Shown here piece after piece: positions 54,833 to 64,000 of a stretch of 64,000 nt of DNA. A program made the position numbers and the translations under genes. The stretch is from positions 310,001 through 374,000 of the forward strand of contig NZ_JPFW01000008.1 in the NCBI RefSeq assembly GCF_000722705.1, read 5' to 3'. The notes under the pieces are model-generated. The model was not told the origin of the DNA. It saw only the letters and a program-made list of their open reading frames with translations, and searched no databases. The stretch is from Streptococcus mitis (GTDB taxonomy: Bacteria > Bacillota > Bacilli > Lactobacillales > Streptococcaceae). The first letter of the stretch is position 1. Each line of letters opens with the position of its first letter.

Positions 54833-57800
54833 TTAGTCTTCTTTTTTCTTGCGAGCAAGAAGTCCAAATCCACCTAGGGCTCCAAGAAGTCCAAGCGCTG
54901 CGAGGCTAGCGTTAGCTTCTGTACCTGTGTTAGGCAATTCTTTTTGACCATCAACATACTTAGGTGTTGCTGGTTGAGTAGCTGAATCAGTTGGTACTGA
55001 TGGTTCAGCTGGTGTTGGAACAGCAGGTGGGGTTGGAGTTGTTGGTTGTTCAGGAGTCTCTGGTGTTGATGGAACTGGTGCTGGTTCCGGCTTAGGCTCT
55101 AGTTTAGGCTCTGGCTTAGGCTCTAGTTTAGGCTCTGGCTTAGGCTCTAGTTTAGGCTCTGGCTTAGGCTCTGGCTTAGGCTCTGGTTTAGGCTCTGGCT
55201 TAGGCTCTGGTTTTGTATCTGCTTCATAGTATACATCAATTGTTTTATCATCTGTTGTTGATGTTACTTCTGTCGCTTCTACTCTTGTTACACTTGGAAC
55301 TTTGTAGTTTGCTATTGATTCTGGTATTATTTCTGACCAACTGCCTTTGCTCCATTCTCCGTATGTAACTTCTCCAGTGACTTTATTTGTTGTTTTTGTT
55401 CTTGATAACGTCACGCTTTGTACCGCTGGATCTTTCAAGACTTTATTTGTACCTTTTTCTAGGTAGTTGATTGTACGTGTGATTACTTTTGTTTCCACTT
55501 CATCTTCTTTTGCTTGTGGATACTTCACGACTACTTCGGCATTTTCCATTGTTGGTGTTACTGCCACTGACGCTACACTTGCTTTATCTGGTGTTCCATA
55601 GTTTGCTACGGTTGGTGAGGATTGTTCTGCCCAACTTCCTTGTGACCATGTTCCTTCTTCAAGTGCATTCGTTACTTTGTTTCGTTTGTTTGTTCTTGTG
55701 AGTGTCACCGTTTGTACTACTTTTGGTGATACTTCTGTTGTTTCGTCGCTTGCATCTACATACTTAATTGTACGTGTGATTACTTTTGTTTCTACTTCGT
55801 CTTCTTTTGCTTGTGGATACTTCACGACTACTTCGGCATTTTCCATTGTTGGTGTTACTGCCACTGACGCTACACTTGCTTTATCTGGTATGCCATAGTT
55901 TGCTACGGTTGGTGAGGATTGTTCTGCCCAACTTCCTTGTGTCCATATTCCTTCTTCAAGTGTATTTGTTACTTTGTTTCGTTTGTTTGTTCTTGTTAGC
56001 GTAACAGTTTGAACTACTTTTGGTGATACTTCTGTTGTTTCGTTGCTTGCATCTACATACTTAATCGTACGTGTGATTACTTTTGTTTCCACTTCATCTT
56101 CTTTTGCTTGTGGATACTTCACGACTACTTCGGCATTTTCCATTGTTGGTGTTACTGCCACTGACGCTACACTTGCTTTATCTGGTGTTCCATAGTTTTC
56201 TACTGTTGGTGAGGTTTGTTCTGCCCAACTTCCTTGTGACCATGTTCCTTCTTCAAGTGCATTCGTTACTTTGTTTCGTTTGTTTGTTCTTGTGAGTGTC
56301 ACCGTTTGTACTACTTTTGGTGATACTTCTGTTGTTTCGTCGCTTGCATCTACATACTTAATCGTACGTGTAATTACTTTTGTTTCCACTTCGTCTTCTT
56401 TTGATTGTGGATACTTCACGACTACTTCGGCATTTTCCATTGTTGGTGTTACTGCCACTGACGCTACACTTGCTTTATCTGGTGTTCCATAGTTTTCTAC
56501 TGTTGGTGAGGTTTGTTCTGCCCAACTTCCTTGTGACCATGTTCCTTCTTCAAGTGCATTCGTTACTTTGTTTCGTTTGTTTGTTCTTGTGAGTGTCACC
56601 GTTTGTACTACTTTTGGTGATACTTCTGTTGTTTCGTTGCTTGCATCTACATACTTAATTGTACGCGTGATTGTTTTTGTTTCTGGAACATTTTCATACA
56701 AAGTATCATAAACATAAGTTACAGTGATTTCTTCACTGTTAATAACACCTTCAACCGGAGCCGAAGTTTCTTTGACTCTCATATATCTATACGCTATTTC
56801 ATTATATGTAAATTCATCAGGACGATATTCTTCTGTATCTACATTATAATCTTTTGTATAAGCTCTTTTTTCAATAGCTGTTATTGTTGGTTTAATCGTA
56901 TTTCCTTGCATATCTTCATATGCAATTTTGACAGCTCCATTTTTTATATTTTCTATTTTAATAGTAACAGAAGCTACATTCGCCTCATTAAATATTTCCT
57001 CTGCATTTGTTTTTGCTGCTGCTGAAATATAAGCTACCTGTTTATCTTTTGCATCTTTAGAAATTCTTGCTGGTACTAAAAATTCATTTGATAATCCCGG
57101 ATTTAATGTAGTTCCTTGATTAGAAACAAACTTAACGGCTGTAACCTTGCTCCAATCTGTCACTTGATCAGCTGTTAAAGTTGTTGCTGTAGCAACTTCA
57201 TTTGCATTTCCGTTAATTGGAGAAGTTAAGTAGTATGCTGTCCATCCTGCAGGAGCTATTGCTTCTCCTGTAGCTTCCACATCAAATGCAGAATTACGAT
57301 TTATACTTGTATCAACAATATTCTTGTCCCCTTGTTTAGGTAATGTCACAAGCACTTCATTATTCGATAATTTTGAATTATCTGTATTTGATAATGTAAA
57401 ACGATATGTTACATCTGTTTTTGGAGCTAAATTCTGTAACGAAGTTGTGTACCCTTCTCGTTGATCATTTTTATCTGTTACATCTACGTGTAATCGTGTC
57501 GCTGATGTATTACTTACAGGAATTTCATAAGTGAAAGTTGATGTATTGATAATTGTCTTATCTCCATCAAATTCATTATTAGGATTTAATCCATGTAGGA
57601 ATCTATTTTCATCCCAAACTAATGTATATTTCAAACGATAACTACCTGTTTGAACCCACTGTGCTACATTAAACTCTAAATCTGGAGTTACATTCTCACG
57701 AGTATTTGAATCCTTCGGATCAATAATCAATACACGTTTACCAGTATTTTGATAATTATCATCTTTAGTTACAAGCGGGCTATTTCCGGCGTAACTAAAA

Positions 57801-60040
57801 CCATCTGGTAACTCTACAATAATTTTAGGATTTTGTGTACCTAAATAATCTAATTTTTTATCTGTAGTAGCACCATGTGAAGTATATGTACTATATACAC
57901 GATTTCCTAAACCTGAAGGAGAGTAATCATAAGCTTCTATTCCAGAACTTAATGATTGTGTTTTATTCCCTGCTAGAACCGTTTCTATCTTCCCAGTTCT
58001 CGGTGTCAATTTTAAAGCTGTTCTAGCATCTGCTAAAATTGTTTTAGAAATACTTGTATTAACCACATCTGTATCTTGAGTTGAAACTTTTGCAGTAACG
58101 ATACTCTTAGCTTCTTTTCCTTCCGCTACCATTTGTTTAGCTTTTTCTAAGCCTTTTAAGTTTTGATGTAAATAAATACCAGCTTGACTAAGCGTATCAT
58201 TTGTAAATGTCATTTCACCTTTTGGCTTTAATAAAACTCGGGTTGTACCTTCTGGTAAATCTATTGATGTACCTCCATTCTTTTTAAAGGCAATTTCCCC
58301 TAACTTCGTTTCCGTTTTACCATTTACAGTATATACTTCAAATGTATTGCTTGTTCCTAGATTATCTGGCGCATACCAAGCTGCATATGCTCCATTCTTA
58401 TTCCAAGTCCCATAAAATTCAATTGATCTCTTTTGATCAAAATCACTATCAATCGTTAATTCAACTTCCTTAACTTTTGTCGGAGTGTCAACACTTCTCC
58501 AGAAAACAATAATTCTCTTATCATCTGTTTCCGTATTAATTCCAGGAATTGCAATATTCACTCTATTTTCATGATTCTGTTCATTAGTAAAGTTATTAAT
58601 TACTAATGGGGGTTGTGCTCCTGCTGCATTTGGCGTTGCTCCACCTCCATTATCTTTATAAGGATTCACAGCCTTCACAACTAACGAAGTTGTCCCTTGA
58701 CTTGTATTCGTTTCTCCTGATTTATCTGTATAAATTACATTGTCTGTAAATGTAAATTCTTTTCCTTTTAAAAACTCTTCTAATGTACCTGCCTGACGCA
58801 TATTGATACGAAGTGTGTCATCACTAGTATTGTTACCTTGATTAAATACAGCTTTTGCATCTGGTATTGTTCTTATATAACGAGCAATATTTCCTTCTTG
58901 TGTCCATCCAGCGTTGATTGATGTTTCAGACACTACAGCTCCTGTCGGTAAAGTAATAGCATGTTGGATTTTATTGACGGCAGCAACTTCTTTATTTAAT
59001 GTCGTTAATTTTAAAACTAATTCTTTATTCTTAGTTTCATCAATAGTGTCTCCTGGTGCATTTGTATTAAATAAAGCTAAATCTCTAGCACCACTTTCAC
59101 TGTCCACATGAATACTAGCATATCCACTCTTATTTGTATTTGCTACCACTGACTTAGTAGTCTTCTCAGGTGAAATAGGATTTCCATTTTTATCCATTAC
59201 TTGAGAAGTAATAGAAGTTTCTGAATTGCGACCGGTTTTATATTTATCAAATTTATAACTAATATTGAAATTACCATAAGAACCACTTGGAACTTCTCCA
59301 GTATAAATCTTATACTGTGTATTCGTTACTTTTTCCACCCTTAAAGCTGTACCAAATTGTACATCAGTAATAGGCTCATTCTCAGGTAAATTCACTAAAA
59401 TATAAGAACCTTCTTCTAATTTTGAAGGAGCTGATACATCTAACCTAAATGTAGAAATAATTTGTTCTCCTACATTATATTCTGTTTGGTTTCCTACTAT
59501 ATGTCCTTGTAAACTAACTCTATTTTCAGTTGTTGCTTGTGTTTGATTAGTAGTTGCTGATGTACTATTTGAAGTACCAGTATCTCCTGTATTAGCTGCA
59601 GATTCTGTTGTTGAACTCGGTGGATTTGTTGTAGTAACCGGTACATATGTAATTTTATATTTATTTTCCCCAACAGATTGTAGGCTTGTCGCAGTAAATC
59701 CTGGATACTCTTTCTTTAATTGTTCAAGATTTGCTGAAAAATTTGATTTTAAAATAGCTACATCTTCTACTACTCCACCTGGTTTCTCATGAGTTACCAT
59801 TACAAATTCTTGCGTATCTGCTACTACTGAATTACCTGTTCCAGTTCTGTTGTAACCACTATCTGTTACACTTGCAATCGGTGCATCTATTTCATCAGCT
59901 TCAACATGATAACCCAAAAAGAAGCCAGCCCCGATTAAAACACTCGCAGCACCAACTTTTAATTTTTTGATCGAATATTTTTCGTATCTATTTCCACAAA
60001 AATATCGATGATCTTTTTGTTGTCTAGACAATTTAAACAT
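54833..60040 (-). CDS. LPXTG surface adhesin with Mub-B2-like repeats
   Basis: 1735 residues. YSIRK-type signal (KYSIKKLKVGAASVLIGAGF) to ~49. Residues ~50-1020 are a long non-repeated region of beta-rich adhesin-like domains, with a Ser/Thr-rich patch near 145-170. A MucBP-like unit (~1030-1110, GAVKIAYEDMQGNTIKPT) follows, then five Mub-B2-like units (~1115-1600; the first four of 99 residues and nearly identical: ITRTIKYVDASNETTEVSPK ... LEEGTWSQGSWAEQ; the fifth diverged). Next come a KPEP/LEPKPEP wall spanner (~1610-1655), LPNTG near 1702, a hydrophobic helix and RKKKED. A mucin or host-surface adhesin by family. The gene sits between rpsF and asnS, which I recall as neighbours in pneumococcus, so it looks like an insertion. 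Confidence 0.92.
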   Translation of the reverse strand: MFKLSRQQKDHRYFCGNRYEKYSIKKLKVGAASVLIGAGFFLGYHVEADEIDAPIASVTDSGYNRTGTGNSVVADTQEFVMVTHEKPGGVVEDVAILKSNFSANLEQLKKEYPGFTATSLQSVGENKYKITYVPVTTTNPPSSTTESAANTGDTGTSNSTSATTNQTQATTENRVSLQGHIVGNQTEYNVGEQIISTFRLDVSAPSKLEEGSYILVNLPENEPITDVQFGTALRVEKVTNTQYKIYTGEVPSGSYGNFNISYKFDKYKTGRNSETSITSQVMDKNGNPISPEKTTKSVVANTNKSGYASIHVDSESGARDLALFNTNAPGDTIDETKNKELVLKLTTLNKEVAAVNKIQHAITLPTGAVVSETSINAGWTQEGNIARYIRTIPDAKAVFNQGNNTSDDTLRINMRQAGTLEEFLKGKEFTFTDNVIYTDKSGETNTSQGTTSLVVKAVNPYKDNGGGATPNAAGAQPPLVINNFTNEQNHENRVNIAIPGINTETDDKRIIVFWRSVDTPTKVKEVELTIDSDFDQKRSIEFYGTWNKNGAYAAWYAPDNLGTSNTFEVYTVNGKTETKLGEIAFKKNGGTSIDLPEGTTRVLLKPKGEMTFTNDTLSQAGIYLHQNLKGLEKAKQMVAEGKEAKSIVTAKVSTQDTDVVNTSISKTILADARTALKLTPRTGKIETVLAGNKTQSLSSGIEAYDYSPSGLGNRVYSTYTSHGATTDKKLDYLGTQNPKIIVELPDGFSYAGNSPLVTKDDNYQNTGKRVLIIDPKDSNTRENVTPDLEFNVAQWVQTGSYRLKYTLVWDENRFLHGLNPNNEFDGDKTIINTSTFTYEIPVSNTSATRLHVDVTDKNDQREGYTTSLQNLAPKTDVTYRFTLSNTDNSKLSNNEVLVTLPKQGDKNIVDTSINRNSAFDVEATGEAIAPAGWTAYYLTSPINGNANEVATATTLTADQVTDWSKVTAVKFVSNQGTTLNPGLSNEFLVPARISKDAKDKQVAYISAAAKTNAEEIFNEANVASVTIKIENIKNGAVKIAYEDMQGNTIKPTITAIEKRAYTKDYNVDTEEYRPDEFTYNEIAYRYMRVKETSAPVEGVINSEEITVTYVYDTLYENVPETKTITRTIKYVDASNETTEVSPKVVQTVTLTRTNKRNKVTNALEEGTWSQGSWAEQTSPTVENYGTPDKASVASVAVTPTMENAEVVVKYPQSKEDEVETKVITRTIKYVDASDETTEVSPKVVQTVTLTRTNKRNKVTNALEEGTWSQGSWAEQTSPTVENYGTPDKASVASVAVTPTMENAEVVVKYPQAKEDEVETKVITRTIKYVDASNETTEVSPKVVQTVTLTRTNKRNKVTNTLEEGIWTQGSWAEQSSPTVANYGIPDKASVASVAVTPTMENAEVVVKYPQAKEDEVETKVITRTIKYVDASDETTEVSPKVVQTVTLTRTNKRNKVTNALEEGTWSQGSWAEQSSPTVANYGTPDKASVASVAVTPTMENAEVVVKYPQAKEDEVETKVITRTINYLEKGTNKVLKDPAVQSVTLSRTKTTNKVTGEVTYGEWSKGSWSEIIPESIANYKVPSVTRVEATEVTSTTDDKTIDVYYEADTKPEPKPEPKPEPKPEPKPEPKLEPKPEPKLEPKPEPKLEPKPEPAPVPSTPETPEQPTTPTPPAVPTPAEPSVPTDSATQPATPKYVDGQKELPNTGTEANASLAALGLLGALGGFGLLARKKKED
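55230..56695 (-). repeat. Tandem 297-bp repeats (Mub-B2-like), four close copies plus one diverged
   Basis: Units start near 56690, 56392, 56095, 55798 and 55500 (minus-strand order). The first four differ by only a few residues (NALEEGTWSQ versus NTLEEGIWTQ; VENYGTPDK versus VANYGIPDK), so unit number can change by recombination. The fifth (NYLEKGTNKVLKDPAVQSVT) is the diverged wall-proximal unit. Confidence 0.92.
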
Positions 60041-60052
60041 TGTTTACCACCC

Positions 60053-60073
60053 TATATATATATATATATATAT
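60053..60073. repeat. TA dinucleotide tract (10.5 units) in the adhesin leader
   Basis: Twenty-one bases of alternating T and A between the -10 element and the weak ribosome-binding site (GGGTGG) of the LPXTG adhesin gene, ending 12 bases before its ATG. Such tracts slip easily and pair with themselves in RNA. Confidence 0.95.
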
Positions 60074-60100
60074 GCACTCACGAGTACATATATTCGTTTA

Positions 60101-60129
60101 ATTATATCATATTTCAAAGTAATTTTTAA
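60101..60129 (-). promoter_or_regulatory. Promoter of the LPXTG adhesin gene
   Basis: TTAAAA (60124-60129), 17-bp spacer, TATAAT (60101-60106) preceded by TGA (extended -10). The predicted ~53-nt leader holds an imperfect palindrome (GTACTCGTGAGTGC), then the TA tract, then GGGTGG and the ATG. Confidence 0.65.
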
Positions 60130-60303
60130 GTAATTTGTCTATTTTTTTCAAAATTATAAAATTTTGTGTCCTAGGTACAGAAAAATAATATTATTAGGCT
60201 ACTTCCAAGTATGCTTGAATATATATTGCATAAAAATGCAAATAAATAGGGTGATAAATCATCTTTTAAAAAATGATAATATTTTTCAATCTCGACATCA
60301 AAA

Positions 60304-60334
60304 AAAGTAAAAGGCCGATAGAACCTTTTACTTT
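60304..60334 (-). terminator. Terminator of the tseB-like/aspB/asnS operon
   Basis: AAAGTAAAAGG/CCTTTTACTTT perfect 11-bp arms, 9-base loop, T run on the minus strand, 12 bases after the asnS stop. Confidence 0.88.
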
Positions 60335-60345
60335 CATCTCATTAT

Positions 60346-61689
60346 TTACGGTTTAATACGGTGCAACATACGTGGGAATGGAATAGCTTCACGGATGTGT
60401 TTTGTTCCTGCTGCGAAGGTTACCATACGTTCGATACCGATACCAAATCCACCATGTGGTACAGTACCGTATTTACGAAGGTCAAGGTAAAATTCATACT
60501 CTGTACGATCCATGCCAAGTTCATCCATCTTAGCAACTAATGCATCATAGTCTTCCTCACGCATAGATCCACCGATGATTTCTCCATAACCTTCTGGTGC
60601 AAGCAAGTCTGCACAGAGCACGCGCTCTGGAGTTCCAGGAACTGGTTTCATGTAGAAGGCCTTGATGGCTGCTGGATAGTTCATGACAAATGTTGGCACA
60701 CCAAAGTGGTTTGAAATCCAAGTTTCGTGTGGTGAACCAAAGTCATCACCATGCTCAAGATGCTCGTAGTCAGCGTCTTCATCATTTTCATGCTCTTGCA
60801 AGAGGTCAATGGCTTGATCGTAAGTGATACGTTTGAATGGCTCTGCAATGTAGCGTTTCAAAAGTTCTGTATCACGTTCCAAAGTTTCTAAGGCTTGAGG
60901 CGCACGGTCAAGAACACCTTGAAGAAGAGCTTTCACATAAGCTTCTTGCAAGTCAAGTGACTCATCGTGTGTCAAGTATGAGTACTCTGCGTCCATCATC
61001 CAGAACTCAGTCAAGTGACGGCGTGTTTTTGATTTTTCAGCACGGAATACTGGACCAAAGTCAAAGACACGGCCAAGGGCCATAGCACCTGCTTCTAGGT
61101 AAAGCTGACCTGATTGGCTCAAGTAGGCTGGAGTTCCGAAGTAGTCCGTTTCAAACAGTTCTGTTGAATCTTCAGCCGCATTTCCTGAAAGAATTGGGCT
61201 ATCAAACTTCATGAAACCGTTCTTGTCGAAGAACTCATAAGTTGCGTAGATGATAGCGTTACGGATTTGCATCACCGCTACTTGCTTACGAGAACGTAGC
61301 CACAAGTGACGGTTGTCCATCAAGAAATCTGTTCCGTGTTCTTTTGGTGTGATTGGGTAGTCTTGAGATTCACCAATCACTTCGATGTCTGTAATGTCCA
61401 ACTCATAGCCAAATTTAGAACGTTCGTCTTCTTTGACAATCCCTGTCACATAAACAGACGTTTCTTGGCTCAAGCGTTTGATGACATCAAACTTCTCAAG
61501 TCCCACTTCTTCACCAAATTTTTCGACAAAGTTTGGTTTAAAGGCCACACCTTGGAAGAAGGCTGTTCCATCACGCAATTGCAAGAAGGCAATTTTCCCT
61601 TTTCCTGATTTGTTGGCAACCCAAGCGCCAATCGTCACTTCTTGACCAACATAGTCTTTTACATCAATAATCGTTACACGTTTTGTCAT
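60346..61689 (-). CDS. asnS: Asparaginyl-tRNA synthetase
   Basis: 447 residues, class IIb aminoacyl-tRNA synthetase. The N-terminal OB anticodon-binding domain ([20 protein letters not shown]) is followed by the catalytic core with motif 2 ([21 protein letters not shown]) shortened here to its key FRAE...H..EF, and motif 3 ([10 protein letters not shown]). It charges tRNA-Asn directly. Last of three genes, the same order as ypmB-aspB-asnS in Bacillus subtilis. Confidence 0.97.
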   Translation of the reverse strand: MTKRVTIIDVKDYVGQEVTIGAWVANKSGKGKIAFLQLRDGTAFFQGVAFKPNFVEKFGEEVGLEKFDVIKRLSQETSVYVTGIVKEDERSKFGYELDITDIEVIGESQDYPITPKEHGTDFLMDNRHLWLRSRKQVAVMQIRNAIIYATYEFFDKNGFMKFDSPILSGNAAEDSTELFETDYFGTPAYLSQSGQLYLEAGAMALGRVFDFGPVFRAEKSKTRRHLTEFWMMDAEYSYLTHDESLDLQEAYVKALLQGVLDRAPQALETLERDTELLKRYIAEPFKRITYDQAIDLLQEHENDEDADYEHLEHGDDFGSPHETWISNHFGVPTFVMNYPAAIKAFYMKPVPGTPERVLCADLLAPEGYGEIIGGSMREEDYDALVAKMDELGMDRTEYEFYLDLRKYGTVPHGGFGIGIERMVTFAAGTKHIREAIPFPRMLHRIKP

Positions 61690-61705
61690 TGTTTTTCCTT
61701 TTCTT

Positions 61706-62884
61706 TTATTTTTCCATAAATGCTTTCAAGCGTTTAACTGCTTCTTTAAGGGTATCTAAGTCCGTCGCATAGCTGAGACGAACATTTTCTGGTGCTCCAA
61801 AACCTGCTCCTGTAATCAAGGCCAGACCAACTTCTTCAAGAATAGCCGTTGTAAATGCTGTTACATCGCTATAATCTTTCATCTCCATAGCTTTTTTGAC
61901 ATTTGGGAAGAGATAGAAGGCTCCTTGCGGTTTGACCACTTCAAAACCAGGGACTTCACACAAGAGTGGATAGATGGTATTGAGACGTTCTTCAAATGCT
62001 TGACGCATAACTTCCACAGAATCTTGCGGTCCAGTTAGGGCTTCGATGGTTGCATATTGTGAAACAGCAGTTAGGTTAGAAGTTGTTTGACCTGTCAATT
62101 TGCTCATAGCAGCAATGATTTCTGGATCACCCACTGCATAACCTACCCGCCAACCTGTCATGGCATAAGCTTTTGATACACCGTTAATGACGATGGTTTG
62201 CTTGCGAATGGCTTCTGATAGACTAGAGATTGGTACGAACTCATTCCCGTTATAGACCAAACGACCATAAATATCATCTGCTAGGATGAGAATGTCATGT
62301 TCAACAGCCCAATTTCCGATAGCTAGTAATTCTTCACGAGTATAGATCATACCAGTCGGATTAGATGGCGAATTCAACACCAAAACCTTGGTCTTGTCTG
62401 TGCGAGCTGTTTCTAACTGCTCCACAGTTACTTTAAAGTGATTGTCTTCTTTGGCTTGGACAAAGACTGGAACACCACCAGCCATCTTGACCTGATCTCC
62501 ATAGCTGACCCAATATGGGGTTGGGATAATCACTTCATCACCTGGATTGACCACAGCCATAAAGAAAGTATAGAGTGAGAACTTAGCACCAGTAGCAAAT
62601 GTGACTTCGTTGGCCGCCACGGAATAACCATAATAACGCTCAAAATAGGTATTGACTGCTGCTTTTAACTCAGGCAAACCTGAAGCTACCGTATAGAAAG
62701 AAGCACGTCCATCTCGAATGGCTGCAACAGCTGCATCTTGAATATTTTTGGGAGTATGGAAATCGGGCTGACCTAAAGTTAAGAAAAGTACATCTTTTCC
62801 TTCAGCTTTTAACTTCTTTGCTCTTGCATCACTAGCCAGAGTGACGCTTTCTTCCATTTCTAAAACACGGTTGGATAGTTTCAT
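61706..62884 (-). CDS. aspB: Aspartate aminotransferase (PLP class I)
   Basis: 392 residues. PLP Lys in [20 protein letters not shown]; other marks are [28 protein letters not shown] and the C-terminal [11 protein letters not shown] with the substrate Arg. It interconverts aspartate and oxaloacetate, supplying amino-donor for asparagine-related metabolism. The start overlaps the upstream gene by four bases and asnS follows after 16 bases. Confidence 0.94.
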   Translation of the reverse strand: MKLSNRVLEMEESVTLASDARAKKLKAEGKDVLFLTLGQPDFHTPKNIQDAAVAAIRDGRASFYTVASGLPELKAAVNTYFERYYGYSVAANEVTFATGAKFSLYTFFMAVVNPGDEVIIPTPYWVSYGDQVKMAGGVPVFVQAKEDNHFKVTVEQLETARTDKTKVLVLNSPSNPTGMIYTREELLAIGNWAVEHDILILADDIYGRLVYNGNEFVPISSLSEAIRKQTIVINGVSKAYAMTGWRVGYAVGDPEIIAAMSKLTGQTTSNLTAVSQYATIEALTGPQDSVEVMRQAFEERLNTIYPLLCEVPGFEVVKPQGAFYLFPNVKKAMEMKDYSDVTAFTTAILEEVGLALITGAGFGAPENVRLSYATDLDTLKEAVKRLKAFMEK

Positions 62885-63369
62885 AGGCCCTCCTTATTGA
62901 CCAATGCTCCTGTTTCAAAATCTACTAGATAAAAATCAGAGCCTGACTTGACTTCCCAGATTGGCTTATCTTGATAACGGCCAAATGTTATCTTGTCAAT
63001 CTCACCAGCTCCTTTTTCCTTAGAAACCGCTTCTGCTTTTTCTTGTGAAACACCTTGATTTAGCTGATAAACGTAGATTTTATGGTCATCTTTTCCAATC
63101 AGGACAGCAAGTGCTTCTTGTTTTTTATTACGACCAAGAACGCTATAATAGGATTCCAAGCCATTGTATAAGTCAACCTGATCAGCCTGCTCTAATCCTG
63201 CATACTGCTGAGCTAATTTTTCTCCTTCACTTTTAGCTGTTTGATAGGGTTTCATACTCAGAAACACCAGATACAGAAAGGAAGCACTGATAACCACCAA
63301 CAAAATCGTCATCCCTAGACCATACTGCCACAGTAGATTATTTTTTGCTTTGTTTTGTCTTTTTTTCAC
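62881..63369 (-). CDS. TseB-like membrane protein (YpmB/DUF5590 family)
   Basis: 162 residues. A short basic N-terminus (KKRQNKAKNNLLWQ), one transmembrane helix (~15-37) and an extracellular part with two cystatin-like/PepSY-type units. In Bacillus subtilis the ypmB product, TseB, modulates the elongasome transpeptidase and is encoded before aspB-asnS. The same gene order here supports orthology, but a wall function in streptococci is inference. It has a good promoter and heads the operon. Confidence 0.85.
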   Translation of the reverse strand: MKKRQNKAKNNLLWQYGLGMTILLVVISASFLYLVFLSMKPYQTAKSEGEKLAQQYAGLEQADQVDLYNGLESYYSVLGRNKKQEALAVLIGKDDHKIYVYQLNQGVSQEKAEAVSKEKGAGEIDKITFGRYQDKPIWEVKSGSDFYLVDFETGALVNKEGL

Positions 63370-63375
63370 TCGTCT

Positions 63376-63404
63376 ATTTTACCATCTATTAGGCTTTATT
63401 ACAA
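63376..63404 (-). promoter_or_regulatory. Promoter of the tseB-like/aspB/asnS operon
   Basis: TTGTAA (63399-63404), 17-bp spacer, TAAAAT (63376-63381). The predicted transcript start falls within a few bases of the start codon region, so the leader is very short; a BOX element ends 12 bases upstream of the -35. Confidence 0.6.
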
Positions 63405-63416
63405 GTGAATATAGGA

Positions 63417-63530
63417 ATACTCATAGAAAATCTCTTCAAACCACGTCAGCTTTATCTGCAACCTCAAAGCAGTGCTTTGAGCAACCTGCGGCTAGCTTCC
63501 TAGTTTGCTCTTTGATTTTCATTGAGTATA
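63417..63530. repeat. Shortened BOX element
   Basis: ATACTCATAGAAAATCTCTTC with a shortened boxA (CCACGTCAGC), one boxB (CTCAAAGCAGTGCTTTGAG) and boxC ending TTTCATTGAGTATA. It lies between the MFS permease terminator and the tseB-like promoter. Confidence 0.88.
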
Positions 63531-63628
63531 AGCAACCAATTCTATTTCTTCCTTCAAAGTAAATCGATTTTTCTTGATTAAAACCGAGCAGGAAAAGTAA
63601 ATACAGCTCCAAAATCAACCTATTAAAA

Positions 63629-63651
63629 AACCTGAGCTTGGCACTCAAGTT
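63629..63651 (-). terminator. Terminator of the MFS permease gene
   Basis: AACTTGAG/CTCAGGTT arms (one G-U pair), 7-base loop, T6 run on the minus strand, 18 bases after the stop. Confidence 0.75.
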
Positions 63652-63668
63652 TTCGTAATTTTTTTGAT

Positions 63669-64000
63669 TTATGGAATCACTTTATCATCCATTCTTTTAG
63701 CCATTTTTCCTAAAAATATAGGCAGTAGAAGGCTAATCATGACTAAAAAGGATCCTAGATAAAGAAATGTTACTACAAAGCCTAAATTGTCAATCAACCA
63801 GCCTGTCAGTGGGAAGAACACAATCATACTCAGACTAAACATCATAGAGTAGACACTCAGCATGGTTGCCCTTACTTCACTTGGAAGCCGCTCTTGCAAA
63901 TCATTGTCAAAAATCGGCTGAAAAAGAGCATATAGAGCATTACTAATCAAATAAATCAAAATATAGATTAGAGGTGTTCCAAAGTAGGACAGCAGGTAGG
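63669..64000 (-). CDS. MFS transporter, C-terminal part (cut by window edge)
   Basis: Only the last ~110 residues are present; the frame runs open to the window end. About three hydrophobic helices are seen, with the family-like loop DNDLQERLPSEVRATMLSVY, typical of helix 10-11 regions in drug/H+ antiporter-type MFS proteins, and a basic tail (GKMAKRMDDKV). Substrate unknown. An internal TTG (63957-63959) is not the true start. Confidence 0.8.
   Translation of the reverse strand, partial: YLLSYFGTPLIYILIYLISNALYALFQPIFDNDLQERLPSEVRATMLSVYSMMFSLSMIVFFPLTGWLIDNLGFVVTFLYLGSFLVMISLLLPIFLGKMAKRMDDKVIP

Noticed and set aside
55080-55210. Short regular repeats that look like a CRISPR array
   Set aside because: They are in-frame KPEP/LEPKPEP codons of the adhesin's wall-spanning region with no unique spacers.

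Overview
The window comes from a mitis-group Streptococcus (S. mitis / S. oralis / S. pneumoniae relatives). The evidence is low-GC DNA, six BOX-type intergenic repeats, YSIRK-type surface proteins, a choline-binding module, a lysine-type MurE, and several gene blocks whose order matches what I remember of the pneumococcal chromosome. The blocks are joined differently from pneumococcus, so a commensal mitis-group strain is most likely. Nearly everything is on the minus strand; murE is the only clear plus-strand gene. I see no tRNA, rRNA, CRISPR array, prophage or intact IS.

Layout: (1) 1-7.1 kb: ccdA1-etrx1-msrAB2 (extracytoplasmic methionine sulfoxide repair), the two-component pair zmpR-zmpS, a UPF0340 gene and the N-terminus of a ZmpB/IgA1-protease-type M26 surface metalloprotease cut by the window edge. 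(2) 7.3-8.7 kb: an Rpn-type PD-(D/E)XK nuclease gene followed by two staggered, decaying copies of its 3' part. (3) 8.8-12.1 kb: an acetyltransferase, an array of alternating terminator hairpins, and nadE-pncB (NAD salvage). (4) 12.2-15.7 kb: small accessory genes (XRE regulator plus membrane protein, an ABC-2 exporter, an acetyltransferase, a HAD hydrolase remnant). (5) 15.8-28.8 kb: an accessory surface-protein island. It holds a choline-binding protein built on seven and a fraction SHIRT-like repeats, a 2779-residue LPXTG protein with collagen-like segments, and a DivIVA-like coiled-coil gene in front of the latter. (6) 29-41.6 kb: amino-acid permease, greA, mltG, two acetyltransferases, murC, a SNF2 helicase, patB and metB. 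(7) 41.7-53.2 kb: aliB, a MurJ-type flippase, murE, ppaC, RNA modification/RNA-binding genes and a HAD-cyclophilin fusion. (8) 53.6-54.7 kb: rpsF-ssb-rpsR. (9) 54.8-60 kb: a second large LPXTG adhesin (five Mub-B2-like repeats) lying between rpsF and asnS. (10) 60.3-64 kb: tseB-like gene, aspartate aminotransferase, asnS and the 3' end of an MFS permease.

The most striking signals concern variable expression and variable protein architecture. Upstream of the DivIVA-like/giant-adhesin pair, an 11-base G tract on the coding strand lies exactly between a perfect TTGACA and a TATAAA, giving a 17-bp spacer. This is the layout of a slippage-controlled phase-variable promoter, apparently in the ON length here. 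The other LPXTG adhesin has a 21-nt TA dinucleotide tract between its promoter and ribosome-binding site. The Rpn locus looks like a full nuclease gene followed by orphan C-terminal cassettes. The SHIRT protein looks like a length-variable stalk spliced onto a choline-binding anchor. Two unrelated operons end in arrays of hairpins spaced about 50 bp, and two genes end inside BOX elements that supply their last codons.
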